Part shown: piece after piece, positions 12,601 to 27,600 of the stretch
How positions within the stretch are numbered: the first letter of the stretch is position 1
Layout: every line of letters begins with the position of its first letter
Assembly: GCA_014706295.1 (NCBI GenBank)
Contig: JACSVZ010000002.1
Coordinates: 58,675,617-58,739,616 of the forward strand
Direction of reading: 5' to 3'
DNA: 64,000 bases
Source of the DNA: Lycocorax pyrrhopterus obiensis
Lineage: Eukaryota > Chordata > Aves > Passeriformes > Paradisaeidae
The notes under the pieces: generated by a model
Databases searched by the model: none
What the model saw: only the letters and a program-made list of their open reading frames with translations
Told to the model about the DNA's origin: nothing
Translations under genes and position numbers: made by a program

Positions 12601-15600
12601 CTGCATTTCCAGCACAGAGAGCTCTACAGAGGGGCTGATCAAGCTTAGAAATAAGCTGCCTGAAAGATGACAGCTTAACTCCCCTGTCTTCTCCTATCTG
12701 ATCCCCTGGGAAATCCCAGGCACAACTGATGTGGTTGATGCCAGAATAGGACAGCACAGCCAGGGATGGCTGATTTCAGTGCAGTGAAAGAAAGGTTCAC
12801 TGAATTAATTCCCAGCTAATGAAATGTTTTTTGTCTATTTGCTTCTAGTCGTCTGTGAACTCTGTCAAAAGTTCTGGGAAATACTTTTAAACATTAAATC
12901 CTCAGAAGATCTGAGCTGAAACCAGTTGGCCCCATGTGTGTTTTGAGAGAGCTGGGGATTGATCATTCTGTACATGCAATTCACTGCTGTGCTTTTTGTG
13001 AAGCAAGGGAGAGCAAATTTCACAATTTGCCCTTTTAAATCATTTATGCTCATTTTTTTTATCACCTACAGGGTCCGAAAGGGGAGAAGGGTGACCCAGG
13101 ACCTCGGGTGAGATTGTGTGGATTTGATTCTTTTTGAAAAACCTATGTGAAATGTAGCGCTTAGTATATGGGTTCTCCACATGCAATGCTTTTGAAACAG
13201 GGTGAACCAGGAGAGGATGGGAACAGTATTGTGGGACCGCCTGGACCACCAGGACCACCGGGACCAGTCATAGCAATACCTGAGGTGAGTGTGTACATCA
13301 AGTATTGAGGTCTGTAACTCCCTTAACAGAGAAGAGGACACAAGTGGTTAACACACTGGCAAGTCTCCTGTTCATATTCAGGTCATAAGTTTACTCCTCA
13401 AAACAAAAGAATCTCGGTATGTCTCTGTATCAAGTGGATTAGTTTTGAAAATATTACATTGGAAGAAAGAGGGTAAAGAGCTTACCTACAAGAATTATGA
13501 GGTCATACTGAGCACCTCGCACAAGCTGTTTAGGTGGTTCTGCAGGAGTTGTGATCATCAAATAAAAAATCAACAGAGAAATACAAAACTGGGGATATTT
13601 AAAAAATCAAAGCATCCGAGGCACAGCAGTATGTGGGGGAGAGACTTGTTTCCTGGTAGCTGTCCACTATACAAACCAGAGCACTGACTCCTTTGTGGAA
13701 GCAACAAGGGGTAAAATACTAGAAGCTCATAAAAACTCTCCAGTATGCTTTGGATGCAGGTATATTTTCAGTTAGTTTTGCTGTGTGTACATCAGCCTTT
13801 GCAAAAGCAGTACTATTTGCAGTAATGTAGGCTGGAGATTAGGATGAATCCCAAATGGAGCTGACAACAAAAATGCTAGTAGCTGGCTTGGTACGACATT
13901 CAGATCTGGAGGAACTGTGAGTGGCTGCAGGAAACTTCACCTCTAAGAGGTGGAGGTGCCTAAAACAGCCAGACTCGTCCAAAGAATGCATATAAGGGCA
14001 ATAAGGAGTGTTCTGTAATTGCAAGAAGAGAAAATGCCCAGCTGAGAAATCTGTGTTAGGAGGAGCTTGGCACCATCATTATCACAAAGCTGAACTACAC
14101 ATAACCTTTTTTGACTGAAATAACTAGGCTTTCACTTAGGCTTCTGCTACTGATAGCAAATATAGCATTAATTGACATCCCATAGGCCACATCACCCATC
14201 CCAACAGAAGTGTTTTTTTCTTTATTGAATTTACTGGGATTCCATGTAGAATACTAGGATCTTGGATCCTGAGTCTCGGATTAGCAGAATTATAGATTCA
14301 CAGAAATGTTGGCTGTGTGAAGATCTTGTTCAAAGCCCTGCTCATAGTGGGACTGTCAGCAACTCTACACTTTAATACAATTTTGTCGGAGTTTCTGGGG
14401 AACTGCTCAATAGCTATGATAGAAATGCTGATGTAAAACTCATGTTCTTTTTCACAACCCTGCCATGGTGCCACTGTGGTGCCTTAACTCATATCAGTGA
14501 CTAAACAGCTCTGTTTGCAGTAAAAATGAACCTTAGTGTGTTGCTCCATATCTCATTAATACTTGAAAAAAATACCATGAGAGCCTCAGAGGGGGGACAG
14601 TATATATTATTGAAGCTGACATAAATTAACTTTTTGCTGGAAACTTGTTTGCTGGAGACTGCATGGCTCCCTACATGCACTAGTCATAGTCCACACATCT
14701 GTCTAGCACACAGCTGTGTCTGAAGAAACATAAAGTGCATCCTCTGAATCCTCCAGATCCCTGTATGAACCACTTTTACCAGAAATGTATAGAGCCTGGT
14801 ATAAGCTGCATTGCATCAGGTGTATTACAAATCCATACAGAAACCCATTTCCTTCTCTAAGTATTTTCGGGTTTTAGAAGTAAGCTCTTTTAAAAAATTG
14901 AGAGCATAATATGTGTGGCTTTATACACATTTGTAGTATAGGTGTTCTGGGGAGGTACAGCAAGAGCTGTCAAATCCTCTGTATTGTTAATCAGAAGATT
15001 TCTCTGAGGACTTGGTGTACTGGATTTTGATATGTTTAATTAAACGTGTGTGGAAGTATACGTCACTGTGTATGACATTGAATTCTTCCTATCTCACAAA
15101 TGTTTGTGTAACAGGACATTTGCTCGCAATACATTTGCTGAGATAGACATTAAATTATCCAAGTGCATTTTGTTGACCCAGTCTCTCATCTTCCGTAGTA
15201 AGCTTCAAATATGGAAAAGAACTATTGCAAGCAGACCTATCAATTGCAGTTGGAATTGCAGAACTAAAATAAATAACACTGCCAGCTGTTGTAATGTGGA
15301 TATTGGCTTGATGTGGGCAGCGCAGCAGAGATCAGTGATCCGACTGAACCACAGGGCACTTAGAGAGATCACTCCCCAGGTCAGGGTCATTTAGTTCATT
15401 CACTTAACCGTTTTGTAGCCAAGGACTTCTTGGGCTACAGAAGTCCAGTGGACTGATCCATCAGAGCTAGAAGGAAGAGTGCTTAGGAAGGGCTGTGTGG
15501 CTATGACTAAACAGACTTTAAAATAAATTTCTGATGAAAATAAAAGCAAATAAAGAGTGCAGCTTCAGCACTGTTGAAATATTTAGACCTGACGTGGACA

Positions 15601-18600
15601 GTGTGGCTCAGGGCCAGGCCTCACCAGTATCTGGCCAATAGCACATTGATCAAGCTGCACTGAAAAGTGGACCTTGGTTTCCTTCTCATTGAACCTGGTC
15701 CCTGTGTGAATGGAGGGGATTTTTTTCCTTCAAGAACCATTTCTCATACCATGAAAATACATGTCAGGTTAAAGCTGAGGTCTGCCGTGGAACCTCTCAA
15801 TTTCCAGACTTCTGCAGTTCCCACCAGCACTGTGAGTCTCAGAGGCTTTCCGTCCTTGCTGCCTCCTCTGCTGCCTCCTGTGATTGATCAGGAAGTCTGC
15901 TCTGACCTGTCCTGTTTAAAAAAAACGGTGTCTCTCTGTTTGCTGCTGTTTGATATTCCAAAACACTAAAATCAATATTTCTCATCCTATATTGGCTATT
16001 TCACTCTTTTGGAGCGTAGCCACTGATACTCCATGCATTTCCATGAGTGGAATCCCAATAACCAGAAAACCATAATATTTGTTGCTATTATTTTATTACA
16101 CAAATTTAGTTGGGTATAGTACAGAAGTAATTTTGAATAGACAAATGTTATTGGATTTAAATTTCGAGTTTTTAAACCTTTATCTTTGGCTGCCACTATT
16201 CACCCATAGTTTGGGTACGAGAAACAAAAGTCACAAAGAAAAGTTAATGTTGAGGGTGTAAAGCAAATGTCAAAAGATTTTGTTCACTCTGCTCTTTCTA
16301 TAGTTCTAACAAGGCCATATTCATGCTTTTTGGGTGCAAAGCTGAAGGTTTACTTAGAAACCAACCCAGACAATTATCCTAAAACATAACAGTGAAGAAA
16401 ATATGGAAAATAATGTTGTCCTTACTGTTGTAGTCAGCACTTTCTGAACTAATTCAATGTGTTGAAGAATTATATTGCTGGATTGTTGTTATTAAAGCTG
16501 TTTGCACACCTAAACCCAAAGATAAATAATTATACACCTGGAGGAGGTTGTGAAGAGTGCAATCTTTTCCTCTAATCATCACTCTTCTACCTTTTGTTTT
16601 CAAATCTTCTTCAGCCTTATGTACAGTTTTCTGACTTTCAACCACAATTTCCATTTGCAGATCAATTTGTATAAAATATACAATGTGCCTGATCCCAGAC
16701 TCAGCAAAGCCTTTGGGGTTCTTTTCACTGACTTCAATATTGTTTGGATTGAGCCCAAAAGCAATGAATACTGAGTGATGCCACAATGAAAAGACTGCGT
16801 AAACCCAGGACTCCTGGATTTCTGCCACCAGATAAAGCAGAACAATTGCAGCAGCAGGACTCTTTTATTACTGTCATTAAAGTAGCAGCCCATGTCCTGT
16901 TCCTCTCCTGGGCAGCGTAGAACTGGAAATAGAGTGGGACCAAGGGCATCGTACTACCCCTGAAGAGTAGCAGAATTCATGCAGCCTGGGAAATGGAGTG
17001 TTGCCTGTAGGATCTAAACTCTATTTTTGCTTGACAATTTTTCCAGTGGTTTTTTGCAGAACATGAGGACAAGGAGCAGAAACAAGCACCCAGTAGAAGC
17101 AGCAAGATTAGCTGTATGAATTATGCAACATGACCTCAAAGTACAGAAAGCTGACCGTATACTGCCGTGCTCAGATGACACAGGATAGGATAGGATAGGA
17201 TAGGATAGGATAGGATAGGATAGGATAGGATAGGATATGTGATCTGGATTAGAAAAATAGTATTTAGAGACTCATAAGAATATTGGAAGTGATCTCCGGA
17301 GGCCATATGGTCAAACCTGCTGCTCAAAGCAGGGCAGTTTCAAACTCAGTTCCTGGACACTGTACTCGTAACAATTGTTGGGAAAGATCGTGATCTGGTA
17401 GTGTTGATTTGCACATGGTTGCAGGCAGAAAAAGAGGCATTCAGATTTCACAAAACCTCAGTGAAAACATGTTTTTTCATGTACTAAGTAAATCCATGGC
17501 ACCTGAAAGCATGCCCTGTCCTGGCCTTTTGAAATTCAGATTTTCATTACATTGAATGGGCATATGCTGCTTCACACAGAGCCTTATATTGAAATGGATG
17601 GCATGGCTTGCCTTCTAAACAGATGGGCCAATTCAAGCTTCCAAGGAGATTCAGAACGTACTTCTGAATCCAAAACAAGGCTAAAGTGTCAAATAGGACC
17701 ATTGGACTGAAAGAAATTAAACAAACTACAAAAACAAAGGATGTCTTTTCACCTAAAACATTTATGTGGAGCAAGCACCTATGTATTGTCTGTCTTGAAT
17801 TGTTCTGTGAGACCACGTGATACAATACTGGGAGCACCTATTTAAACCAGAAAGTTAGCTATCTGAAACCAAAATGAAAGCCTAATCGTAACATCAGGAC
17901 AAGAATCCGATGGGGAGCGGCCAACATGGATTTACTAACGGCAGTTCGTTCCTGATCAAAATCATTGCTTCTCTGTGGACAAGCGATGGGCACTGAATTT
18001 GTAGACCCTGACTTTGGCAGGGCTTCAGATGCGGTCTCCCATAGCCTTGCTATCATCAAACTGATGGCCTACGAAGTGGATAAGAGAATGATAAAATAGG
18101 TGGAAAATTAGCTCAACTGATAGACTCAGAGAGTTGTGACTGGCAATCACAAGACTGCTTCTGGGGTATTGTGTCCAGCTATGAGATCCTCTTGACAAGA
18201 AAGACATTGACATAATGGAGCAAGCCCCATCCAGGGCTGCCAAGGTGTTCAGGGGACCAGAGCACTGAGGGAACTGGGTCTGATTAGCCTGGCAAAAAGC
18301 AGGCTAAAGAGAGGCTTTGTTTCTGTCTGCAACTACATGATCAGAGGATACAGAGAAGATGGAAGCAGCCTCTCCTTGCAGGTATATGGAAATATTATAA
18401 GATGCAACAGACCCAAGCTGGAGAAATGGAAATTCTAATTAAATATAGTAAAACCTTTTTTATCCTGACAATGGCCAAACACTATAACTGATTGCCCAAA
18501 ACAATTGTGGCATGTCCATCCTTAGAGGTGTTCAAGAATTAACTGGACAAGTACCTGAGTCACCTGATCCATTTAGACCTGCATTGAGGAGTATTGGACC

Positions 18601-21600
18601 AGAGCTCCAAAGATCTGTAATGGAATCATGCAGAAGTGCCTGGGCTAATGGGGAGTTCACCAACTCCAGGATAGGAAGCAGTGTAACAGCAGTGCAACTA
18701 TACTGCACTGTTCAGGCATCTTGAGACTAAGAGCTGGGTAGCGTAGAGCTGGACCACATCCAAGTTTGGGTTCCAAGCTAGTTTCAGACACAGCAGCATG
18801 ATCAGTGCTGACTTAGGAATCGCAGCATGGCACTGCATGGTGTGATGCAGACATGTCCAGAATATAATTAAAACTTCAACTCTGCAACAGAGGATGAGTG
18901 TGCTCAGACTGATTCACCATCTTAGAATGCCAGTGACATACTGGCGCATAAAACCTCCATTTCGTCTTTATCTTGCTGAGGAGAAATGACTTCAGGCTGC
19001 AAAATTTGGTGTCATAGCTTTCAAATTAAAAATGTGAGTCAGTTAATTAAATTTCTGAAAGCATTCTGAGAACTTAACAGAAGAAATTTGAAAGAAATTC
19101 TAGGTTTTGTTATTCCAGATGTATAACAAAAATTAGAAGTAGAGAGCCTTTTCTGGGGCTTTATTTATGTTTGGGGGGTTTTCATAGTTATAAAGAGATA
19201 ACTTTACATTTCTAAAAATGTGTGTGTGCCTTAGATAAACAATTTGAAATAACCCATTTCTTAACCTCCTTTTTAGTTACTTCTCAATGATACAGATGGA
19301 ATTTTTAATTTTACTGAAATTAAAGGACTGCTTGGGCCTCCAGTGAGTATATGCTGCTTTATTAAATCTTCAGATTTGCTCTATCTTCAATGTCTCCTTT
19401 TGAGTATCAACTACAGATGAGTTTCCTACACTTTAAGACTGTGTTCTTGCTAACTCCAGCACTAAACTCTCCAGAAGTACTTTCAGGCAGAACTGAGTTC
19501 TGTGTGAACAAACTGCTTTTACAGATTTGTATGAAATAAAGAAATTGGCTTATCTCTGATTCTGTACTGTATGTTCAGAATTATAGAAATGTAGAACTGT
19601 TGCAAAAATAGAGACCAAGATTCACATTTCTTCCATTTTTTTTTCCTCCTTGTTTTTCAAGTAACAAAGCGTTGGGATAAAAAGTATTTTGCTCAGTTCT
19701 GCTTGGGACTGCAACTAGAAATGCTAGGCTCCTGTGTATGAATTTAGTCTCACACAAATTACAGCTGTGGATGAAAAACTAGGAATTTCATGACAGAACA
19801 ACAGATGTGAAATTTAGGTTCCATTCTAGCTGCAAAATAGTTCAGTCAAATACTTGAAATTCTAAATGCTTCTTGCTAATGATTTCAAGTTCCTAGGACT
19901 GGATCGAAAGAGAAATCTACCTTTTCCAAGCTGTGGAGTCTATTCAAACTTGCCCGAAAGCGTACAACATGCTGCACTTTGCAAAATCTTAACCCCCACA
20001 AATTAAGCAACTTACTTCACAGCTAGTTCAATTTGTGGATTGTTGTTTGTGTATTTCATTTTATCTGTTTTCTTGTTGGTGTGCACAGTGATCTCCCCCA
20101 CATTCAATCCCTGATGAAGCATGGAAAGTCAGAATGTTCATAACCAATAGCAGAATTTCACTCTACATAGCTTAAGTTTGCAAAAACCTTGTGTCTTATT
20201 ATTACAGCTGTCCCAAAACAAATATTTACTGAATCTGTCATTGAACTGGGAAGAAGGGCATGAGCTCTAGCAACAGCTTGTAACCTTTTTCTGCAAGTCT
20301 AGCACGGCTCTTTCCCACTTGTTACATGACAGGACAACTTCATGTTATTGTGGCTGCATCCAGCTGTGCTTGTGGTATAAAACAGTTTTCATGGAGGACA
20401 ATTTTCATGTATTTCCCAAAGACCTGATTCTCCGACTCCCTGGACATAATAGGATGCCAGGATAGTATGGGCCCCCTTGTGCGAGCTCTGCCACAGGTAC
20501 TTGCCATTTAAACCTTTGTTTTGTGGTAGATGTTAGAGTCACATTCCCACAAAAAAGAAGCAGGTCCTGTAGCTTGAAGCACAGTTGCAGTGAGAAAGAT
20601 TTGAACCTCAGTCTCTAAGCTGTAACCCTACTCAGGAAAGAGGTGCAGTCTCGTAGTGGGTGGGGTAATAGACATCCTGCTGATCTGAACCAGAATTAAA
20701 GTATCTCTCTGCAGGTATCACACCAGGGCAATCTTAAATGTGCCCAATACAAACCCCAATCTGTGATTGTATTCACAGCCTATTATACACTCTCTATCCA
20801 AAGACATCCGGGACCAAAATGGGAAAGGTGATCTCTGTGCCAGTATCTGGAAAAGGTTCACAGGAGGCTGAAGAATGGTTGCATGCCTTTCATATGTAGA
20901 AAATATAATCCATTTTCAGTCTTTCCTGGATCTCTGTCTCTTCAGTTTTTGAAAGTAAATGCTAAATTAGAAGCATAGGGTGTTGTGGAGTTCACACCTT
21001 TGCCATTGACTGGATGAAGTTCTTAATTCAGTTGCAGATGAGCTGATATTCACAAATCACACAATACCTGAAAAATGCATACTCTGTTTTGCAAGTCTGT
21101 AGTATGTGTTTGTAAGGGTATGAGTTTTTTGATTTTGCAGGGCCCAGATGGCAAGCCAGGTCTACCAGGATTTCCTGTAAGTATTAATTTCCTAGGATTT
21201 AAATTTTTTTCAATATAGTTTAATATTTTTAAAAAGTTATATTGTACACAATTTGCATGAAGTCTAATAAATTTTCATGTAGGATGCTGCAGGTCTTAGG
21301 AAGTTACCAGCTGAGGTAGAAATTTATTCTGTGGGAAATGAAATATACTCTGATATGCTTATCTCAGTGTGTCGGTTCTGTAGTTTAAATAGAGATGTAA
21401 TTAGTGGAAAATTACTACCTAAGGGAAGACTTATGCCATATAGAAGAAACAAATGGAACAAATGGACTTCTAAAAGCTATCTGCATATGTATGTGTAACT
21501 GTGTTATTCCTCTGCCTTTTTTATCACCACTACAGAATACAGTAAAGCCCTACAAGATGTACCCCTTTTATTTTATCCTTTAGGAAATAGTTATGATTTT

Positions 21601-24600
21601 TAATGATAACATGCCAGGGCTACCATGTAAGCATTGCACAACCATAGTATCAAAAGGTGCCTTACCTACCTATTGCACTCAGACTGCCATATAAACATAT
21701 ATAAACATCTTCATTAACCACTTGGATGCAGGACTTGGTGGGATACCAAGTTTGCAGATCATACAAAATTGGGAGGAGCTGTTGACTCCCTCCAAGGCAG
21801 AAGGGCCCTGCAGAGATACCTACATAAATTAGAGGGCTGGAGGATCACCAACTGTATGAAGTTCAACAAGGGAAAGTGCTGGATTCTGCACCTGGGATGG
21901 AGTCACCCTGGTTGTGCAGGTAGACCAGAGAATGAGATGCTGGAGAGCAGTGCCAGAGAAAGAGACCTGGGGGTCCTGGTCAATGGAAAGCTGAATATGA
22001 ATCAGCTGTGCCCTGGCAGCCAGGAGGGCCAACGGTGTCCGGGGGGGCATCAGGCACAGCATCACCAGCTGGGCAAGGGACGGGATTGTCCCTCTCTGCT
22101 CTGTAATGGGGAGACCTCACTTCGAGTTCTGGGACAGTTTTGGGTGCCACAATATAAGACATTAAACTGTTAGAGAGTGTCCAAAGCAGGGCTGTGAAGA
22201 TGGTGGAGGACATTGGGGGGAAGCCATGTGAGGAGTGGCTGAGGTCACTTGGCCTGTTCAGCCTGGAGGAGACTGAGGGGAGACCTCATCGCAGTCTGCA
22301 ACTTCCTTGTGAGGGGAAAACGAGGGGCAGGCACTGATCTCTTCTCTGTGGTGACCAGTGACAGGACCTGAGGGAATGGCCTCAACTTGAGTCAGGGGAG
22401 GTTTAGGTTGGATATTAGGAAAATGTTCTTCACCCAGAAGGTGGTTGGGTGCTGGAACAGGCTTCCCAGGGCAGTGGTCACAGCACCGAGCCTGACAGAG
22501 TTCAAGGAGTGTTTATACAATGCTCTCAGGCACATGGTGTGCCTCCTGGGGTGTCCTCTGCAGAGGCAATAGTCGGACTTTGATGATCTTTGTAGGTCCC
22601 TTCCAACTCAGAATATTCTGTGATTCTGTGATTGATTATTCGGCTTACAGCTTCAGATAGTATTGTTCTAATTATTGTATTCATATTCTATGTAATGTGA
22701 TGGAATTATTTTCCCTTGTTATGATTGTTTTACAGTTCAGAGCATGTATATGGTCTCAAGATCCTTTGTCTATTGCCTGAGAACAACTAAAGAGAAAATT
22801 GGGAAAACTGACCAAAGATATAAACAAAAAGCTGGCAAATTGCACAAAATTCTACAGAAGGTTGCTTACTAAGTCCTGGGTATTGTGGACTGCATAGAAA
22901 ACCAAAGAAAAGGAAAAAAACTCATTAAAAACACATTTCATTTGAAAAAGAGCTGATAACATTTAGAAAGTGATATAATGAATTCTTGGTCTCTGTCATT
23001 TATAGAATTTCTACAGACATGAAAATACCATTCTTGTTCTCACCTCATGTCTTTTATTTATCTCTTGACTGATGCAGAAATTATGTAGACCTTAGTTCTT
23101 GGTGGGTAAAAGAAATGCTTCTGAATGCTCTTTGAAGATTGTAAAGCACAATTTGATCTGAGGGGAATGCTTTCCCCACAAAATAATAAAGAAATCATCT
23201 TGTTTTCAAATAGATATTCTCTATTTCAGATTTTTTTTTTTTTACATACTGTTAAATATATACCTTCAGAAATTCTGTTGAAAATCAGTCTGGTTGAATG
23301 ATCATGGAGAGAGAGAGGATGAGTACAGAGGAAATAGAGAATTTTAGGTTGAATTTCCACTCGTATTAGTGTTGCATATTTCCCTTTGTGAATGTGTGTA
23401 TCATCCACACTGTGATAAACATCAGGGATTTTTCATTTTGTTTTTTCTAACAGATTCTCTTTATGTGATATTTGGTTTAGGGAATAACTTGATTCAGAGA
23501 GCAATTTAGTCATGTAAGAATTCTTAGATTGCAACCAGAGTGATTTAAGTTCAAGTTTGCCAGTAATTTAAAATTACATTTAGTAAAATAGCTTAGCTCC
23601 GTATTCTTCACAAATATCGCTATGGATTTATGTGCTTGTTTTTGCCTAGGGCCCTCGGGGTCCAAAGGGTGACACTGGTTTGCCTGGATCACAAGGACCT
23701 AAAGGACAACAGGTATGAAAAAATGCGTAGGGGAAAGTATATGCTGAGAAATGTGTTAGGTGGCAAGTATTTAGTGACATTAAAAGTTTAATGATTCTAA
23801 TTTTGCTAGGGATTGTAATGTTAATAAGTCCATGTGAAAAATGTACTAGGTGGAATGTGAAAGTGCTAAGCAACATCCCTTGATATAAACCCACCAAGGG
23901 CTAATCTTCCTGCCCCAGTGTTGAAATTCATCAGTGCAGTATGCACTTGTCAGGTTAAGTCTCTTTAAACATTAAACATGAAGTGACCTCTTCTTGCCAG
24001 CTGATTGCTGTGCTGACACCCTGGGATCCTATCCAAAAGACCAAATAAAAAAAAGATCGATCTTTTCCTCCTCCTATGCTGGAGAGGGCTTTGCCTACAG
24101 AATGAAGACTGAAATTTTCAATTCCCAAAGAAAGTATAAGACTTGAGGAGCTCTCTTCTTAGGATTCTTTCTTTTGTTTCTTCACAAAAAAGTGTGTATT
24201 TTACGACAGTGCTGAGAGGTTACTAAAGACTGACTCTGCTCTTTTGTAAATGCTGCAGCTGTTTCAGTTTTCTTCCCCTTCTTATCCACCTGCAAGGAAG
24301 CAGGGGAGAGGAGCATCTAATACCTTGGGGGTAACAAAAAGAAAAACAAAAACACTTTCTGCTTGTTCTTTCTGAGTAGCTGAGCTCACTTTCTCACAAG
24401 TAATAGGAAGACTTGGAAATGGTTAATTATGGTTTAAATGGGGTAGCAGATGAACAGCATCATCACTACTCAGAAGGAAACCTCTCAGGCCACAAATACC
24501 AGTCCCCATTTATCATAAGGTTTCCTGTTCTTTTACAGAGTGTATGAAATGATCAAGCTCAACCTTAAAACGATCTGGGTGCTTTTTGGTTTGGGTTGTG

Positions 24601-27600
24601 GAGGTTTTTACTTTTGTTTTTTGGTTGGTTTTGGTTTGGTTTTTTTTTTTTTGCTTCTGGTGTCCGTACTGGTAAGGACTCAAAGCTTTAAAGGCATTTA
24701 ATTTTGGACCCACCAAAAACATAGTGATGTATCTGACAGTGTTTCTGAGCTGTGAACACCACGCTGTGCTCAAGAGTGATGGAGTTTGGGAATCACAGTG
24801 AAGCTGCATGGATACCTAGGAGCATTTTACTTAAAGGATCATGAAATTCAACATCAGGTCCATAAAATCTCACAGAAGATAAAGTCAGTGAAGCCAACCA
24901 AGCCTTAGGGAGACTTGAAAGTATCCAAAGTATCTTCAGGAAGTCTTCAAAGACTCACAATGATTTAAGAACTTTTGAGAAGAACTGAGTTACAGCACTT
25001 AGAGCTCAGTGAAAGGTCTATAACCTGGACTGTCATTTTAATCAGCAATGCAATTGCTAGTTTTGAGCCAGATTTCTTCCATGAGATCTTGGGAAAGATG
25101 TTGTAGCAAGCTGCCTGAGGTAGGAAGAGGAAAGTTACAGCTGAAAGATCCAGAGTGGGAGCCATGCACTTAGCACTGAAAAGTGGTAACTCGTGGTAGT
25201 GGAAGAAGAATGCAGAGGGTCACAGTTTGAATGCTGGGAATGGGCCTTCCCTAAAGTTAATGAGGCTGCATCATGCCAGGCACATAGAGAGAATGACTCA
25301 TGCTTTCCTGATAGTAAAATCCGAACATTTACTGTCCTACCAAGGTTTTTCATTTCCAGCAGGATTTGCTGACCATTAAGCTGATGGTACACAAGATGAC
25401 ACCAATAACTGTCTGCCTTTGGCAGAGACCTTTTGTGAACGCAGCATGTTTCACATAGTTACTCTATGGAGAGCAATTTAAGTCTTTTTTAAAAAATAAG
25501 TACTTATTAATCTCAGGGAGATATTTTTAGTGTCATTTATTATGTTTTAAGAAAGATCGTCTCTTTTCTTCCCCAGAATCAAGCTTCACCCTACTCATAC
25601 TGATATCACTTTATGTTTGATATCACAGCATGACTAATCTGTCATGCTTCAAACAAAAGTAATGCTGCTTTGACTTCTTCTGATTCACTGGGAACTGCTT
25701 TGTAAACAGTAATTACTCTGATAATTGCAGGGTGAAAAGGGAGAACCAGGAGCTATCATTTCTGCTGATGGATCTTTAACTGAATTATTAGGAAGAAAAG
25801 GGGAGAAGGTGAGCTAATACTGTGTTGTGTTCCTCCAGAATTATTTGGTGGCCTTGTTAACAGCCACCTTTGCTAGACATTGCAGGAATTCTCCTTGTCA
25901 TTACTCTCTCTGTGTTGGTCCTTAACAGGGTGAAGCTGGAGTGGTGGGACCAGCGGGACCAATGGTAAGATGAATCCAAAGATGAATGGCTTCTTTATTT
26001 TTTATTTTTCTTTGGCTTTACAGATATTAGTGGATATAAATGTAGCTTGGTTTAGCTTTTCATTAATTATGAGTAGGGATGATAAGGAGTATTAATGCTT
26101 CAGGGTGATCACTGTCCTTTAGAAAATAATGTGTTTGTTACATATGTGATGCTGTGAACTACTGACTTGATGCAGAGTTTAAATTCTGGTAGAACAAATG
26201 TATCTGTTACTATCTAAACCGACAGTGAAATATCATCAGAGCTTGAAACTTACATGACTTATGACTCTGAGTGAACTGGGTTTGTTTAGCCCTGAAGATA
26301 GAAGACTGACAGGAGTTCTAATTGCTCTCTGCTGTGGCCTGAAAGGGAATCATAAAACAAAGTCGGGTCCTTCTCAGAGGTGTGCAGGAAAAAGACAAGT
26401 AACAGAGATCACAAGTTCCAGCAAGGGAAATTTCACTTAGATATAAAGAAAAAAATTCACGTTAAAAGTGGTTAAACACAGAAATAGGAGCCCAGAGAGA
26501 TGGTGCATTCTGGAACAAGGTGTTGAGCGGCATGACTTAACCTACAAGCCTAACTTACAAGATTGTCTTGTAAGCAAGGGGTTGTGCAAGAAGATCTCTC
26601 TCTTCCCACCTAAACTATTCTCTGTTTATATGATTTACGTTAAAATAACTAACTGCATCAGCTCAATTTCTGTCAATGCCAATAATTTGCCACTGTGTTG
26701 GATTCTGAGAAAGCTGCACACCTGGCTGTAGGGTAAGACCATGTACCAAAATCAGGATTTAGAGGCCTTCTTTCAAGTATTTGGTCTGATAATTTTGACT
26801 GGACACAGAATGTTGCAAGAAAGCACAAGAAATTAGTTATAAAATAAGAACAGTTGCCCAGACTCAGCAGTGTTAGGGCACCAATTTCTTCTCGTCTAGT
26901 ATTCCAAAGAAACCTTTTCTTCTGCTTTTGATGTAGCCTGGTCACTGTTGTGCCTAAGTGAATGTTAGCAGGTGTTGACATTTCTGCACACCAAGGTGCG
27001 TAGGAGATTTTTACATCAGTTTCTGTAGTCTTCAAAAGGGGCTAACTGGGTGTGCTGAGTAACTGCTTTCTTAATTACTGTGTATCAAAATACCCTGAGG
27101 AGGCTATCCTAACTTATCAGAAAGGATGTTCCTCTGCTCCTCCTTGTATGACTGCAAAATGATCTACCTCTTCAACCTGACACAGAACAACCTTGAATGA
27201 AAGTGAACTTCAGAGATGATCTCGTCCACATCACTGCCCAGAGCAGGTCTCTTTAACTCAGGAACTTGTCAAATGAAGTTTTCAACAACTCTTAGGATAG
27301 AAATTCCACAACCTCTCTGGGCAGCGCATTCCAGACATTTGAAAAACTTCAGAGTAAAAAAAAATTCCTTATATTTATTTGGAATTTCTCATTTTCTGGC
27401 TTGTGTTCACTGCCTCTTGTCCCATCGCTGTGCATCCTGTGGACATCCTTTTCCCGTCAGCCCCAAACTCTGTGTTTTACATCTCCTTTGGTATTGCTGT
27501 GAGATGCTTCGTACAATTCAGCATGCAGACCAGGAAGTTCTTGCCAGCACTGGTGGGAATGATTACACTTCAGGAAAGTTTGGTACACAGAGCCTGTCTC

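Larger units (their letters stand above)
13285..19276 (+). other. Largest COL15A1 intron in the window, repeat-laden
   Basis: This 6-kb intron carries three CR1 fragments and an (AGGAT)n array, all listed separately. The part at about 16690-16760 (gacttcaatattgtttgga and flanks) resembles an old interspersed repeat seen widely in sauropsids, but I cannot name it. No exon candidates are visible. Confidence 0.6.

Noticed and set aside
16454..16893. Overlapping open frames of 74-124 codons on both strands
   Set aside because: No family features; part of the stretch resembles an old interspersed repeat.
21769..22173. 134-codon open frame as a gene
   Set aside because: It is the C-terminal end of CR1 ORF2 in a truncated LINE copy, with a deletion and stop; it is not a host gene.
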